Source: Tolypeutes matacus (Eukaryota; Chordata; Mammalia; Cingulata; Chlamyphoridae). Taken from it: 64,000 bases of DNA. The position numbers and the translations under genes are program-made. This document shows positions 37,526-50,720 of the stretch, piece by piece. The stretch is from positions 6,565,547 to 6,629,546 of the forward strand of contig JAKSZT010053769.1 of NCBI GenBank assembly GCA_026826555.1, read 5' to 3'. The notes under the pieces are model-generated. The model was not told where the DNA came from and did not search any database. It saw only the letters and a list, made by a program, of their open reading frames with translations. Position 1 is the stretch's first letter; the number at the start of each line of letters is the position of its first letter.

Positions 37526-37895
37526 GCCATCACCAATTTCTGTTTCCCTCAGTCTACCCTCTTCTCCCTCCAAGAGATCATGAAGAAGACAGTCTCCTGC
37601 TAAGCCTGGCACTCTGGATATTCACCCACCCAAGAGTAGGAAGTTGGTTTAGATGCTGGAAAGTTAACGGAACTTCCACAGACATGTCATTTCCAGATCA
37701 TATAACACCAAGACTCTCTGTAGCACAATTTAACACTCAACGGCTGGTTTTGACATCTCATCTGTTTCATTTGCATTAGATTTTTTTAATCCCAAGTAGC
37801 CTGTAATTACCATGAGAACCCAGACTCTCATATTCCTCCTGGGTTCCATAAAGCATAAAATAGGTATTCTATACATACACATACAAGTAATACTC

Positions 37896-38486
37896 TGTTT
37901 TAGTTTGCCAAAGGGCTGCTGATGCAAAGTATCAGAAATCTGTTGGCTTTTATAATGGGGCTTATTTGGGATAAAAGCTTACAGTTCCAAGGCAATGGAA
38001 GGTCCAAATTGAGGCATCAGCAATAATGCTTTCTCACCAAAATCAGCTACTGTTGACCCTGGTGGTGTTGCCATGGAGTGAAGCAAGATGGCCGCTGATC
38101 TCTGCAGAGGTCTCTGCCTTCCCCTCCAAAATCTACTGTCTGCTGGAGCTCAGCTGCGAGCAATCAGGCACAGGGCTTATCTCTTTCTGGGCTTCTGTTT
38201 TCCTGCAGTCCTCTCTTTCACAAGGCAGAATCAAACATGGCTGCTCCCTTTTCCTGTGTCTGTCTGTGTCACTCTGTGTCTATTTATATCAGATCCAGGA
38301 AGGGGGTGGAGACTCAACCTGAGTCATCCCTCTCAAAAGCCCTAAATTGATTTTTATCAAGTAATCTAATCAAAGGTCCCTCAACTGAATTTAATGCAAA
38401 GGGTATCACACACAGAGGAATAGATTAGTTTACAAACATAATCTTTCTATTTTGGGGATTCATAAAAATAATCTCAAATTGCCACA
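37896..38486 (-). mobile_element. Xenarthran MaLR-like solo LTR
   Basis: Minus-strand TGTGGCAATTTGAG...GGCAAACTAAAACA, homologous to 31998-32594. It is flanked by TACTC (37891-37895) and TATTC (38487-38491), a 5-bp target duplication with one change. Confidence 0.8.
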
Positions 38487-38759
38487 TATTCTCTTTGGAA
38501 AAGTACAAAAAGTGTGGGCGCTTCCACAGGTCAAAGATTCCTCGGTTTACCTCAGTGTTATTCTAAAACTGAATTTTAACCTATATAGACAAACAAGAAT
38601 GAAACTGAATAATACATTACTAAAACATCAGAGATTGAAGACATTTACTTAAAAAATATAAATTTAGAGACCACTTCTTCCCTCAAATAGTCACTGAAAT
38701 ATTACCACTAACTGGATTCTGAAATTATGTAGGAAAACAGTTCTGGTCTTGTTCACCCA

Positions 38760-39128
38760 GATGCTGTGGCTCATAATCAGAACAATGTCCAAATCAAGGC
38801 ATCATCAGGATGATAACCTCTTCCTGAAGAGCAGCTGCTGGTGATCCTGGACTCCTCTGTCACATGGCAGCATCTGCTGGTCTCTCCCTTCTCTTCCGGG
38901 TTTCACTGCTTCCAGCTTCTTGTTTCTGTGGCTTTCTCTCTCTGCCTGAATTTCAATCTCTTCTAAAGGACTCCAGTAAGGTGATTAAGACCCACCCAGA
39001 ATGAGTTGGGTCACATCTTAAGATTCTACTCACCAAAAGGCCTTACTAACAATGGGGCCACACCCACAAGAATGGATTAACTTTAAGAACATACTTTTCT
39101 GAGGTCCATACAGCTTCAAACCATCACA
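38760..39128 (-). mobile_element. Truncated MaLR-like LTR
   Basis: It has the same family as the LTRs at 31998 and 37896. The minus-strand beginning TGTGATGGTTTGAAG (at 39128) is intact. The other end is lost near 38760, so it lacks the polyadenylation half. Confidence 0.7.
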
Positions 39129-40484
39129 CAAATAAAGGATTCAGAAAAATATGCAAAAGTAAACAAAATACTCAAATAACAACTTTCTATAAAAAACATT
39201 CATGTATTTATAAGTATACATTCATTCTAGACAAAAAAAAAATTTTGAGAACGATGACAGAAATAGAAAAAAGTCAGCCCAAAGGCATACAATAAAAATA
39301 AGTAAGATAAATGAATCAAAAGGAAAACAAGAGTGGAAAGTGAAAATTAGCTAAGCTAGCAGCAGAAATGTATATCCAATGTCCTATGTAATTTGTAGTA
39401 ATAGGTCAGACACTTGGCTCTAAATCTAGTGAGCAATATGAACAGATATCACAGACAGTTATAAGATCCTTAGGATCTGCTGTGAAACACACACACACAC
39501 ACACACACATAGTCCAAGAGAAGCACAATTATTCCTCGTACTGTGACCCAAAAGAGGATTGGTTTCACTAGAGCTCATAGAGAAGGAGGCGTTGAGTATT
39601 GTAAAGGACAGAATCCTTGGCAATATCGTGTATTAAATACTCAACAAGTTTCATATGGCTGAAGATTTTTGAGCATTTAGACTAATACATGCCATTTGGC
39701 TATGCTCAGAAAATATTGTCTTTGTTAACTGAGATTTTGAAAATTGTTGAGAAGTGATTTTGAGATTGTCCTCCTTGAAATTTGATAATAAACTGCATTA
39801 ATCTAGGTTTCAAGTGTAGTGATGTTCTCTTGAGAAAACCATTGAGGCCAAGAAAATCTTTTATGCTTAACTTTGTCACCCCTAGTTGGAAGTAAGGGTC
39901 AGTCATCAGTTAGTCCAGGATTATTGGCCCCAATCTGTTTTGTCAGAGAGAGAAAGTCCTGGCATGCAGAGGTACTAAAATTATGTTAAATTTCTCAAAA
40001 TACTTAAATTTGAATTTACATAAGATATACATACTTAACTATGTTTTAGAACAGCTTTCTAGCATCAAAACTTATACTGTCTTAGAAGAAAAATAACTTT
40101 AGTTGTGTTTTATGATGGAGGTAGCTAATTCCTAGTCTATCACATTTTATATTCTCTTTCATTTTGAATAGTAAGACTCTTTTTCCCCTCAGAAACATCA
40201 AAATAGTACCTTGTAAGATGAGGGTAAAGTATGAGGAGATGAGGTATGTTATAAACTGGGGTGAGGAAAGATATCACATATAGTGGCAGCCCCTCCCTCA
40301 CGTCAGCCCAATATGCTCGTAACAATTTCAAGTTGGTCCTTGCTTATTTGCAGGATGGCCTTAGGCTTAGCAAACTCCTGTGTAGTCTGAGGTCACTTTG
40401 TCCCTCGCTGGTCCATAATATAAATGAGACTCTATTGGGTGGCAGGGACTGTACCAAGGGCCCTGGAAAGAAAGAATATATTAA
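39129..40484. other. Intergenic AT-rich DNA
   Basis: I see no gene. It carries a (CA)n microsatellite at about 39486-39509. Confidence 0.5.
39486..39509. repeat. (CA)12 microsatellite
   Basis: Uninterrupted CA dinucleotide run. Confidence 0.95.
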
Positions 40485-40895
40485 GTAGGATATATACTAT
40501 AACAAAGAGATCCAAAGATTAGTGGCCAAAACAAGATAGCTCTTTATTTAGCTCATGAAAAAGATTGGGTTGGTGTCCAGGCTTGGTTCATTGGCAAAGC
40601 CATGTTGAAGATTTAACCTGTTGCTCTACCATCCTCAAAATGTGGCTTCCACCTGGACCAAGATGGACATTAGAGGGTCTCATTTCAGTTTTGCATTCCA
40701 GCCAGTAGAAAGGGAGAAAAAGCCAAGGGAACAATATGTCCTCTTTTAAGGATTCTATCTAGAAATTATGCATGTGACTTCTGCTCATATCACATCGTGT
40801 GATCTTAGTCATATGGCCACAACGCACTGCAAATGAGGCTGTGAAATGTAGTCTTTAGCTGGGCAGCCATGTCGAGCATAACGGGCACAGGTTCT
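40485..40895 (+). repeat. Ancient eutherian interspersed repeat
   Basis: It resembles a common old mammalian repeat ('agtggccaaaacaagatag', 'gttgctctaccatcctc', 'ggaccaagatgg', 'cattccagccagtagaa', 'gaaatgtagtcttta gctgggcagccatg'). The class is not determined. Confidence 0.55.
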
Positions 40896-43800
40896 ACTGC
40901 TAAAGGAAGAAGAGAAGAATGAATACTGGTAGATAACTAGCAAGCTCTTTTTTAAGTACTGAGACAACCAGGCATTATCCTTAGCGTCACCTTGGCTCAG
41001 AGATTAGAATTTACTCCTCGAGACCTAGTCATAGTCTGCATGCCAGTTACACAGCCATTTTACTCAGACTTCCACTACTGCTATCCTCCCAGGAGCCTCA
41101 ATTTAAGGGCATTTAGGTATAAAATGGTCCAGAACTTAACAATATATCAACTGAATTCCTTTCATTCCATCCCAATAGCTCCTATTACTAATGCCCCCCC
41201 ACATACTCCAGCCAATATCTGCACAAGTTGTCCCTCACTCTACTATAAGCTCTTTTCAGGCAAGGGTGTCTTAACCAAATTATAAAACTATTGAGATCAG
41301 AGCCAAGGCCAGGGTAAGCATCCAACACATATTTGATGGATTTTTGTTAAATTGGTAATGAAAGTTAGCACAAGAATTGGATGCTAAACAGAGCAAGAAA
41401 ACTCAATCTGATTCAGTCCAATTTAAATGTAAACTGAGCTTACATTATTGCAACTTTTCACTCTCTCTTCATTATGACATTTATGTGCTTGTTTAGTTTA
41501 GAGCTACATATAAGAATAACCATGAACATTTGACTTGGAAAAGGGGAGTCAGGAAATTGTTCACCTTCTTACCCACTTTGTCAACCCCTCTTTCCCAAAG
41601 GAGATATTTAAGTAGTCCAATAACTTCACTAAACTGTAATAAAATATATCTTCATGTTTTCTGTCTCTATAATTTCTGTAGAAAACATATAATTTGCATG
41701 CATTTTTATAGAAGGAAAGAATCTTGAAAAAAAAAAAGAAACTTTTAACTTTAGATGCTAGCATATGAAATATAGTCAATGAGTCTGACAGAATCATCGT
41801 GAATGGGGAAAAAATAGACTGTGGGGAAAGAGAGAGAGGGAAGAAGGGATAAAGAAGAATAACAAGAGATCTATAATGATTCTTTTTTGTTATTACTAGC
41901 CACTTATTCTTGTGACATGAATGATAAATGAACAATTAGTAGAACTGTAATAGAGTACAATACATTGAAAGCCAATTGCTAGTGCTAGAAGAGCATTGAA
42001 AAGCAGCTTTTACTAAATTATAGTAATAGAAATAGTATGAAGGAAAAATATTAGATTTATGAAAGAGCAAAGTACTCAAAGAATGTCCACAAAATCAGAG
42101 CTGTAATAATAGCGTTATACTTTAAGCTGATGAAGAAAACATAATAAATCACATCTTCTGACTTGGAAATTCTCCCAACTGTTGGAATTTTATTTCAAGA
42201 GAACCTCTATTTCTGAACTAAATGCCATAAATCTGAGAAGTTTACTCACTTTTGTCATTTGAGCCATTCAGTAATAAAGCTATGGTAAGCCCCCATGAAA
42301 AGTTTCCAGCAGCCCTGAGACTGGTAGTTTCAGTTAATCTGAGTGGTGCCCTTTCCTCTTGGGAGACGCGTCCTTGTTGTTTCCCTACACTGTACTCTGG
42401 ATGCCAGGACTCTTAGCACCTCTGACCTAGATGCTGCTTTTATTAATTTTGGCTCTTTAGCTCTGGCAGTATAATATAATAAATTATTTCTTACACTAAC
42501 TTTACATGTAGGCATAAACCTGCCTTGGTTTTCAACCTCAAAGCTGCATTTTCCTTTTTTTTTTTTTTTTTTTTGAGATAATGAAACAAATATCTTTGAA
42601 AACAATTTTCCTTTGTTTTATTGTTAAAATTTCACATTTATAAATTCATCTGAATTTAATTTTAATTTTATAAAAACAGAAAAATAAAAGAGAAAAAAAT
42701 CTAAGTAACTATTTATTAGCACATGGATGTTGATATCTGGTATGGCCTGGTTAAAAAAAGCACAGTATAGATTTTTCTAATGTTCATTTAATTTTTCCCC
42801 TTTATCTGACTATTGTAAGCATTAAGGGTGCTATGTATATATATTACACATGTATGCATATGTTTTTCTGAAGCATTTAAGAAAATAGCCCAATTTAGAT
42901 GCAAGGAACTTTTTCTTTCATAGTCTATGAACACGAAGTAACAATGGAATACAAAATAAGAGTAAGGGAACTGAATTCAAATTGTTTGAAATAAAAATCC
43001 TCCCAGTAGCAACAGATGTACTACTATAATTGTGGTATAAATTGAAAGCACGAGATTGAACAGCAGCTTTGGAAAGGAGTCCTTGAGTTTATACTCATAA
43101 AAATATCTTACCCACCTGGCCAACCACAGAATGCTGGGCTGTCTTTGCATGAATTATATGCAGCCTATAACTAATTGACATGGGCATGGAGCTATATTAT
43201 ATTGTATTACCTCTAGGGAAAGAGACAACTAAGTCAAACTCTGGCTCCACCACTGTCGAAGCATGGAAAAGCAATTTTAACTAATTTGAATTTTTTTCTT
43301 ATCTGTAAATTGGAGACATTAATATCTATTTTAGTAAGCATTTGGTTAGGAATGAATGACATAACTTAGGTAAACAGCTAGCACATAGTAGTTATTCAGT
43401 AAATTAATTGCTGTCCCTACTGGCTTTGCCGTGCTCACTCTGCACTGACTGCAGTAGGAGGTGGCAATCATTCAGTAGAACAGCCTGCAGGACAGAAGGT
43501 GCCTATGTCAGCTGAGGCAAGATCCAGCTAAACAGGATTGGATTTGTTGCTCTTTTTTAATTTATTTTTTAAAATCTGCCCTTTATACTCACTTTAAGCA
43601 ACAGGGTAGATAATGGTGTAGGAGAGCCGAAAGCAAACATTGTGTTGTTTTTCATGAGCTTCTTTCTCTAGAATCTAGAATTCACCCAATTTTTCATAGT
43701 CTCAAACCCTGATTAATTGTTAGACAATTAAATGTGAACAGAGAAGAATTGTAAATACTGTATAACTCGTATGAATCAATGGACAGGGTTTTGTTAGAAT

Positions 43801-45330
43801 TAGCTCTCTCGAGGATAATCATATTCTAGGTATTAATTTAGCCTAAGTGGCTCCCCCTTAAACTGTTTTGGTTTCTATGGAGAATTTTGTTCTGGTTTAC
43901 TGGTATATAATTGTTTCCTCACCTTTTCATTTCCTGAAATAGCACCAAGTACAGTATCTAAATTTTGACTAATATAAATCAAAGCACATGCTTTCCTTTC
44001 AGTAAAGTCCTCTATTTCAACACGTGTGCAGGACTTTTCCTTTTAATGCATTAGACATCTGTTATTGTTAATGGGGATAAAATGTCACATGTTAAAAACA
44101 ATGAAAGTTATTAAAAGCAGTTCAGCTCTTAAATATTTTTAAAACATTCTTGTTAGACATGTAGTTTTTTTTTTTTTTTTTTTCAGTCTATGGCAGTTTC
44201 CAAGCCACGAACATGTAAAAACGAATAAGCATATTGTGTATACAAATATGAATATATAAAGCTTTTTGGGGTCACATTTATTATTTTCTAATATATCCTT
44301 TGTAAAGTAAATATTAAGCATTACATAATCCTTATGTATCCATACACACATACACATATACACATATTAATTCCTATGGGGATAAGTATATTCCTGACTA
44401 ATCAATAAATGGCTTAGCATTAGTATAAGGTACTATAGTTATTTTACTGATCTTATATATATAAGTATATATGTTATATTTATATACAGATATGCATTGT
44501 GAGCAAACTTGGTTGTGTTAAAGAAGGAATCCCTGAACATCTGAACTGAATTTTCCATTTCAGTGTCAGTGATATTAAGGTGCATATTCATTAAATACAT
44601 TTACCTTTAATTTTCAAACCCTGAGTATATGATGGTAAATTTAATTCTCATACTCCTAATAAATTTCCACTTCCCTTCTTTGATGTCAATCTAATTGTTT
44701 TATTGAAGATAGACTGAGAAGTGGGAATCAATCTTTTTCCAAAAGCCAATATACTCAAATCCCAAAGGTTTTAGATATATTTGAACCTGAGCAGCCATAC
44801 AGTTGATTTTATAAGTGACAATGAGCATTATCTTAGTCCTAAGCAAGTATCTTCTTGCCCGCAAATTCTCTGTATAAAGCACTACCTATAGGAAGTCTAC
44901 AGAGAAATAGAAGAAATTCTGTATTACTATATGCAGCATTAAGGATGAAACTCACAAATATAATGCTGAAGGAAAAAGCTAGATACTAACTAATACTATT
45001 ATATGATTTCATTTATATACAAAAGTATAAAAACCAGGAAAACGAATCTATGCTGTCAGAATTCAGGATACTGTACATCCTTGCAGCAAGTGGAGGTGGG
45101 GGTCAATGATCAGAAGGAATCACAAAGGGTACATCTAATTTGTTAGATTGTTCTGTTTTTTAGAACCCAAAAAAGAAATTGCATAATATCATTACTAAGC
45201 ATCTTAATTGCCTAGGTTAAATATTTTAGAGTTAAGAAGGCATAACTCCTCATCTGTGTAACAGCTTCCTACACTTCAGCTAAAGTTGAGCTTACAATCT
45301 GTACTGTGTTTTTCTTTAATTTAAAGTAAT
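40895..45330. other. Intergenic AT-rich DNA
   Basis: I see no gene. It contains a T-run at 42558-42574 and another at about 44166-44183, and a MIR at 43215-43410. The stretch 43600-44060 is relatively balanced in composition and could hold conserved non-coding sequence (unverified). Confidence 0.45.
43215..43410 (+). repeat. MIR SINE remnant
   Basis: The order 'ctctggctccaccac', 'tatctgtaaattggagaca', and 'acagctagcacatagtag ttattcagtaaatta' follows the MIR consensus. Confidence 0.65.
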
Positions 45331-45960
45331 TTTTATTATTTTTTCTGATTACAGGAGGATGTTAGAAAACTTGGAAAAATACAAACTACAAAAACTGACC
45401 AGTCATCCTGTAACATATAAAAAACAAACACCTACATATTTACAGATTTAAAGATATTTACATCTATACATACATACTCACATACATTCCCGTATGAAAC
45501 AGAAGTGAAATCATGCCTTACACATTATTTTATAAAGTGCTTTTTAAACTTTTTTCAGTTATTAGAAACATCTTTCCACAACATGTACTATTATTCTACA
45601 CCAGCCTTGCAATGGCTGCATAGATAAAATTAGAACGTGTTTTTTTTTTTAGATGTTTAGGTTATTATCCATATTTTGTTAGTCCAGTCTTTATACATAT
45701 TCTTGATTATTTCCTTAGGTTAAATTCCTATAACTTAAATATTTGTGTCAATGTATGTACAATGATTTAATAACTTTAATTCATAAGCCAAATTGTACCC
45801 CAGAGAATTTTGTTTTGATTTTTGAACAATACACTCTCTTGCTAGCCAAATGTGGGAATTCCTTGCTAACAGTAGATATTTTAACTTTGCCTTTCTTTGG
45901 TAAGCATTTTGTTTGAGCATTTTCATATGTTTATAAAAGGCTATGTTGTGTATTATAAAA
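45330..45960 (-). mobile_element. Diverged L1M-like 3' fragment
   Basis: The plus strand resembles antisense of an old L1 3' end ('tgaaatcatgcc', 'catctttccacaacatgta', 'gatgtttaggttattatcc', 'attatttccttaggttaaattcc'). Confidence 0.5.
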
Positions 45961-48785
45961 AAATATTTTGTTGACTTTTCCAGTACTCTTTTGCTGTGTT
46001 TAACCTTATTTTACCCATTTAATTTATATGGATATAAGAATTAATTATATATTAAGGTTATTAACCAATAATCTATCGTATACATTGCAAACAGTTGCCT
46101 GGTTTCCTTATGTCCTTCTGTGTGATTGGTTTCCACTCAAATATTTTAAATTTTATGCAGACAATAAATATATTTCTGCAATGGTTTCTGCCTTTGAAAG
46201 TCCCCCCACTCCCCATGCTATGCTATTTAAACAAAACAAAGAGGCTGACCTGGACAAGTTACATAGTTAAAGATTTCCTTTGTTCTAATTATGTATTTAT
46301 ATAAGGCTTCAGTGTAGGTACATATCTAAAGACACAGAGTTTCATGTAATAGTGTTTCATGCGGTACTATGTTTCTTTGAAGATTTTAAACTCCTATTGT
46401 TTCCCTAATGCTTAGATTCTACAAATACTGGAATCTAAGTTTCCCCAAAGTGCCAATCTGGACCCAATCTTATAAGTCTTACATAGATTGTCAGTAATTT
46501 AACAAAATTATAACACAGCAGTTCATTTAAAGCCTTCTGATTATTTTTTGCTACAAAGGTAAAACTATGTAGGCAAGCTGTAAGAATTCACAAAATGTCA
46601 TAATATGATAAAATACAGCTCAGATCTCTCCACTCAGAGCCAAGGTTCAGACAGCATTCTTGAATCCTTCATAACTCCTTTCTTGATATGGTAAATTACC
46701 TGAACTTCATAGATACTCTTGAATCTCTCCAAGAGGAAGCTGCTCTGTTCCTGGGGAAAATGCTGTTTTTCTCATTGAGTCAATGACCCTCATCTAATCA
46801 ATGAGCGTTCTGTAGGTTTCCTGAATGGCAATTCCAGACACTTTCTTTTCTACCATTGACCGGCTGCTGGTCTTAGTAATTATATTCAGGCTTGACATAC
46901 CTATTTGGGACCAAGTCTCGGTCAAAAACTGGGGCAATTCTTGGACTTGTTTTCAATGTACGCTTACTGATGCTCACTTAAACACCCATTTTAGTGACAA
47001 AAGACGGAAATGCTCAGCAATAATTAACATTATGACATATGAAATACTCAAGAAAGAGATGTTTATTACTAAAAAAGAGTTAAAGTCCCCAAGCACAGAG
47101 GAAAAGGAAGAAAAGTCAAACCCTTTTTAAGGTTTGAGCCAAGAGTAAAACAAAAATTTACATATGCAGTATCCATACGAAAATACATGCAAGAGTATTC
47201 TGATGGAAATATTTTGTATGGATGCATGTTTTCATGAATGTGAATCATACAGTGGAGGGAGGGACTCTGAGTATAGAAGTAGAGGTCCTGGGGGGTGTCC
47301 TGGGCAAAGACCTTGAGGTTTGGATTGAGGTGTGGAGCATATTTTTGCAGCGATGTAAATTGGAAAGATTTTTTTTGTTGTGTTTTGTTGTATAATGTTT
47401 TTAGTTCTAGGCATTTTTCAACCTGTTTTTTGTTAACTTTAGAAGGAGTTGATTGGATCTGATGAAATGTAGTACACATATAAAGGGTATGAAGTTTAAT
47501 TTGTGGTTCTGTCATTTTGAAACAAAGTGGCATCCAATATATATTTAACTGAGCCCATCTGCTCTAATTTTAATGGACTTCAGTGAGATTAGGCAAATGA
47601 ATAGTGATGAAAGAAATGGTGTGGTAAGCTCAATAAGCTCTACAATTAAGAAAACCACTACTTGTCAAATGCTTGTTCACTCCCCCCCCCCAGCCCCCCA
47701 TGGTCAGAATATTTGAAATTGGGTATTTTTTTCCAAGTCAGAAAATTTTTAGTAAAATTAGAAGGCCCTATACTCTACTATCATTTCTCAAATGAGCCAC
47801 TTGGAGTTGAATCAAAGATTCTATAAGGAACAGGATATTAAATAATTCTCCTTTCGACTTTCTAGGCAAGGAGGGAAACGTATCATAAAAAATACTAATT
47901 ATGAAAAAGTTACTTATTTTAAATTTTGATAGATTTTGTGTAGCTAAAGGCCAACTTTATCATTTCAAAAGCTGATATTTAAATCTCAAATAAATCTATA
48001 CCAAATCTATATCATGCACAGCTTTTCAGAGATACTATATAAATCCATTAGCAGCAGAGTGCAAAACTATCTGTGTGAATAAAGAGGTTAGGTCAAGAAC
48101 TAAACTTTAAGACTATAAAAATGGCAGAAATAACACAAGATGTCCAAGGGTACATTTTGGTAGCCATGCTCCTCCCCTGCTTCTCCAAAGAGAAGCTTTT
48201 CCATTTTTCCTTCCTGAAGGAAGGAATCAGTCACAGGTGTTCAAATCAAGCATGGGTAAATGCTTAGTACCTGAGGCAGCCCTGTTCCTCAGTTACTATC
48301 ACCAACAGCACTTCTTTCAAGATATATTTATTAAAAAATAAGCCCCCCCAAAAAAAAAGTTCCCAGAGGATATACCAATTGAGCTTTCATTTATTTTTCA
48401 TATGAAAAACTTTATATGCAAATTCTAGAGTTTTGTTTTTGTTTTTTTTTGGACTGCAGGGTTTAGATTCCTATGTGGCAGTGATCTTGCAGGAAGACTT
48501 AAGACTGTGATTACATATGCCATGGATAAAGCATTAAATCTCTATGATTTTGTTTGAAAAGCATTTCATTACAGCAGCAGCTTAAACTGGGCACAAAATG
48601 CCATGCTGTTAAAAATATCCTGATTCTCTTTAGAAGCAGGGCAGACTATTTAATATTTCTTTTTTATTATGTGTTTCCTCCTCTCATGAGCCCTTTTAAA
48701 ATACTGAATTATTATTTTGCTCTATATACACATCCAACATTGAAATAGCATAAACAACAATAGCAACATTGGCTAAATAATTACC
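45960..48785. other. Intergenic AT-rich DNA
   Basis: I see no gene. A 154-codon minus-strand frame at 47069-47533 has no recognisable domain and ordinary AT-rich composition, so I do not call it. Confidence 0.45.
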
Positions 48786-48990
48786 TTCCGTGAGGCACTT
48801 TACATTACCTCTTCTGATACTTTAAATAATTCTGTTTATTATTTCTACTTTACAGGTTAGGTATTGAAGTGCATACATTTTTAAAGTGAGTTATCCAGTT
48901 TAATAATGAGCAGAACTAGGATGTGAAGCTCGTCCCAGTATTACAAATCCACAGATGAGAATAAATGTCAGCATGGAGCAAAGGACCCAG
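48785..48990 (+). repeat. MIR SINE (MIRb-like)
   Basis: The order 'gaggcactttacattacct', 'actttacaggttaggta', and 'agcagaactaggatgtgaa' follows MIRb. Confidence 0.6.
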
Positions 48991-49224
48991 ACTCTGACAC
49001 GCAGTTTTTGGTTATGCCCTTCGGGGGTAGAGTCGAACTGTGAGTCTCAAGTTTTATTCTAGGACCCACCTTCTATTATGCACAAAACTTTGGTTTCACT
49101 TTCATGGAACACTTGAAGAAAAATTATGGAATATAACATGAATAAAATATTTGTGAATGGCTCCTAAAGATTAATGGCAATTTACATTTATATGGTGCTT
49201 TAGTGTTCAAAGGATTGTCATGGT

Positions 49225-49510
49225 AATTATCTGACTTTTATTTTCATTTTTTAACTTTTCCTTTTGAAATAATTATAGATTCATAAGATGTTGCCAAGAT
49301 AGTATGGAGAAGTTCTGTATACCCTTCACATGGTTTCTTCCATTGATTACATCTTACTTAACTATAGTGCAATATCAAAACCAAGAAACTGATATTTTTT
49401 GGTGTAAAATACACAGCTCTTTGTTATTCTAGCACATGTATAGATTTGTGCAACCACCACCGCCACCACAATCAAGATACACAATGATTCCATCAAGATT
49501 TATTTGATTT
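49225..49510. mobile_element. Diverged L1M 3' UTR fragment
   Basis: It has segments typical of old L1 3' UTRs ('tttgaaataattatagattca', 'gtatacccttcacatggtttc', 'actatagtgcaatatcaaaacca', 'gtgcaaccaccaccgcc'). Confidence 0.55.
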
Positions 49511-49604
49511 TAATATATTCCCACTGATTTGGAAAGCATATACCTAAAACCAGTGTCTTGACTACTGACAAAGGAGTAGCAGTATCCTATATGAATATAT
49601 ATAT

Positions 49605-49617
49605 ACACCTTTAAAGG

Positions 49618-49657
<40 letters not shown>

Positions 49658-49666
49658 CCTTTAAAG
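49605..49666. repeat. (AT)n tract inside a perfect inverted repeat
   Basis: The 17-base arms at 49609-49625 (CTTTAAAGGTGAATATA) and 49650-49666 are exact reverse complements enclosing (AT)n. The unit CACCTTTAAAGGTG is itself palindromic. It could extrude a cruciform. The plus-strand TA count may be unreliable in assembly. Confidence 0.9.
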
Positions 49667-50024
49667 CGATTTACCTGTGCTTTCTTTTTCATATGTAGTT
49701 TTACAGTAGCAGATTAGGAGTTTTGGTCCCCCTTTTCACCTGTAGTGTGTGTTTTGCTCCATTTAGAAAGATGCATAGGCTAAGATTGGATGTTAGTATC
49801 ACATATTCCAGGAGAAAATTATTTTGGGTAAAAAAAACAAATCCAACTCACATTTTCCCAGTTTATTGTAAAGCAGCCTTGCTCTTTATATAATGTATGC
49901 TTGCATGTTTTTAAACCACTGGTAGTGAAGGTGATGCCTTGTTCATAGTTTTTATTGCCACAGAATTGTATAGGCTATAATGATTAAAATAATGATAATG
50001 ATGATGATGCATATTTTAATAGAG

Positions 50025-50210
50025 GCTACCATTTAATGAGCACTTACTATCAACCTTTAACCATGCATACATATTTCAGTCAATCCTCATACGGCCCCGT
50101 GAGATGTCGGTAAAGTAAGTTGCCTGGACTTACAGAGTATGATATGACATTCCTGTGATTCAATCCACTTCGGTCAATTTCCAAAGCTTGCGTTTATAAC
50201 CATTATGTTA
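50025..50210 (+). repeat. MIR SINE (MIRb-like)
   Basis: The order 'atttaatgagcacttacta', 'caatcctcatacggccccgtgag', and 'ttgcctggacttacagag' follows MIRb. Confidence 0.65.
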
Positions 50211-50519
50211 ATCAAAAGATATTTGTCTTTTCTCTTTTGTTAAGATTGGTCTGAAGCCACTTGATGAAGTTGTGGCTTTAAAACACCCAGAGAAGATAAT
50301 TTCAAAGCTTCTTCAAAAATTCCTACAGTAGTCTACCTACCCAGTTTCATTGCGGAGCTGACATCCCTCCACTACACGATAAGCTCATGCTCACATTCCT
50401 GATTCTCAGCAAAGATGAAAAATAGCTCCTCATTTTACTAAAACATTTCTAGTGGAATATAATAATCATATAATCTTTCCCAAATAACCTCTATCCCTAA
50501 GAATTTGGTCTCTAAAATT

Positions 50520-50720
50520 CTTGACAGTGTGTAAATCTTAGTCACACTACTTATAAACTGGTTGAGCTTGGGAAAATTATTTAACTTCTCTGTTCCATAG
50601 TGCCCTCATCACTATGGGGTATAACAGTGTCTATACCCTAGGATTATTATGAAGATGCAAAAGCTACAGAAAACACTCAATACAGTGTTTGGAACATATG
50701 CTGTCATGAAAACAAGCAGT
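50520..50720 (+). repeat. MIR SINE remnant
   Basis: The order 'ttgagcttgggaaaattatttaactt ctctgttcc', 'ggattattatgaagatgcaaaa', and 'tacagtgtttggaac' follows MIR. Confidence 0.65.

Noticed and set aside
47069..47533. A 154-codon minus-strand frame as a possible novel gene
   Set aside because: No domain, AT-rich composition like the flanks, no promoter or splice signals. This length is expected by chance in 64 kb.
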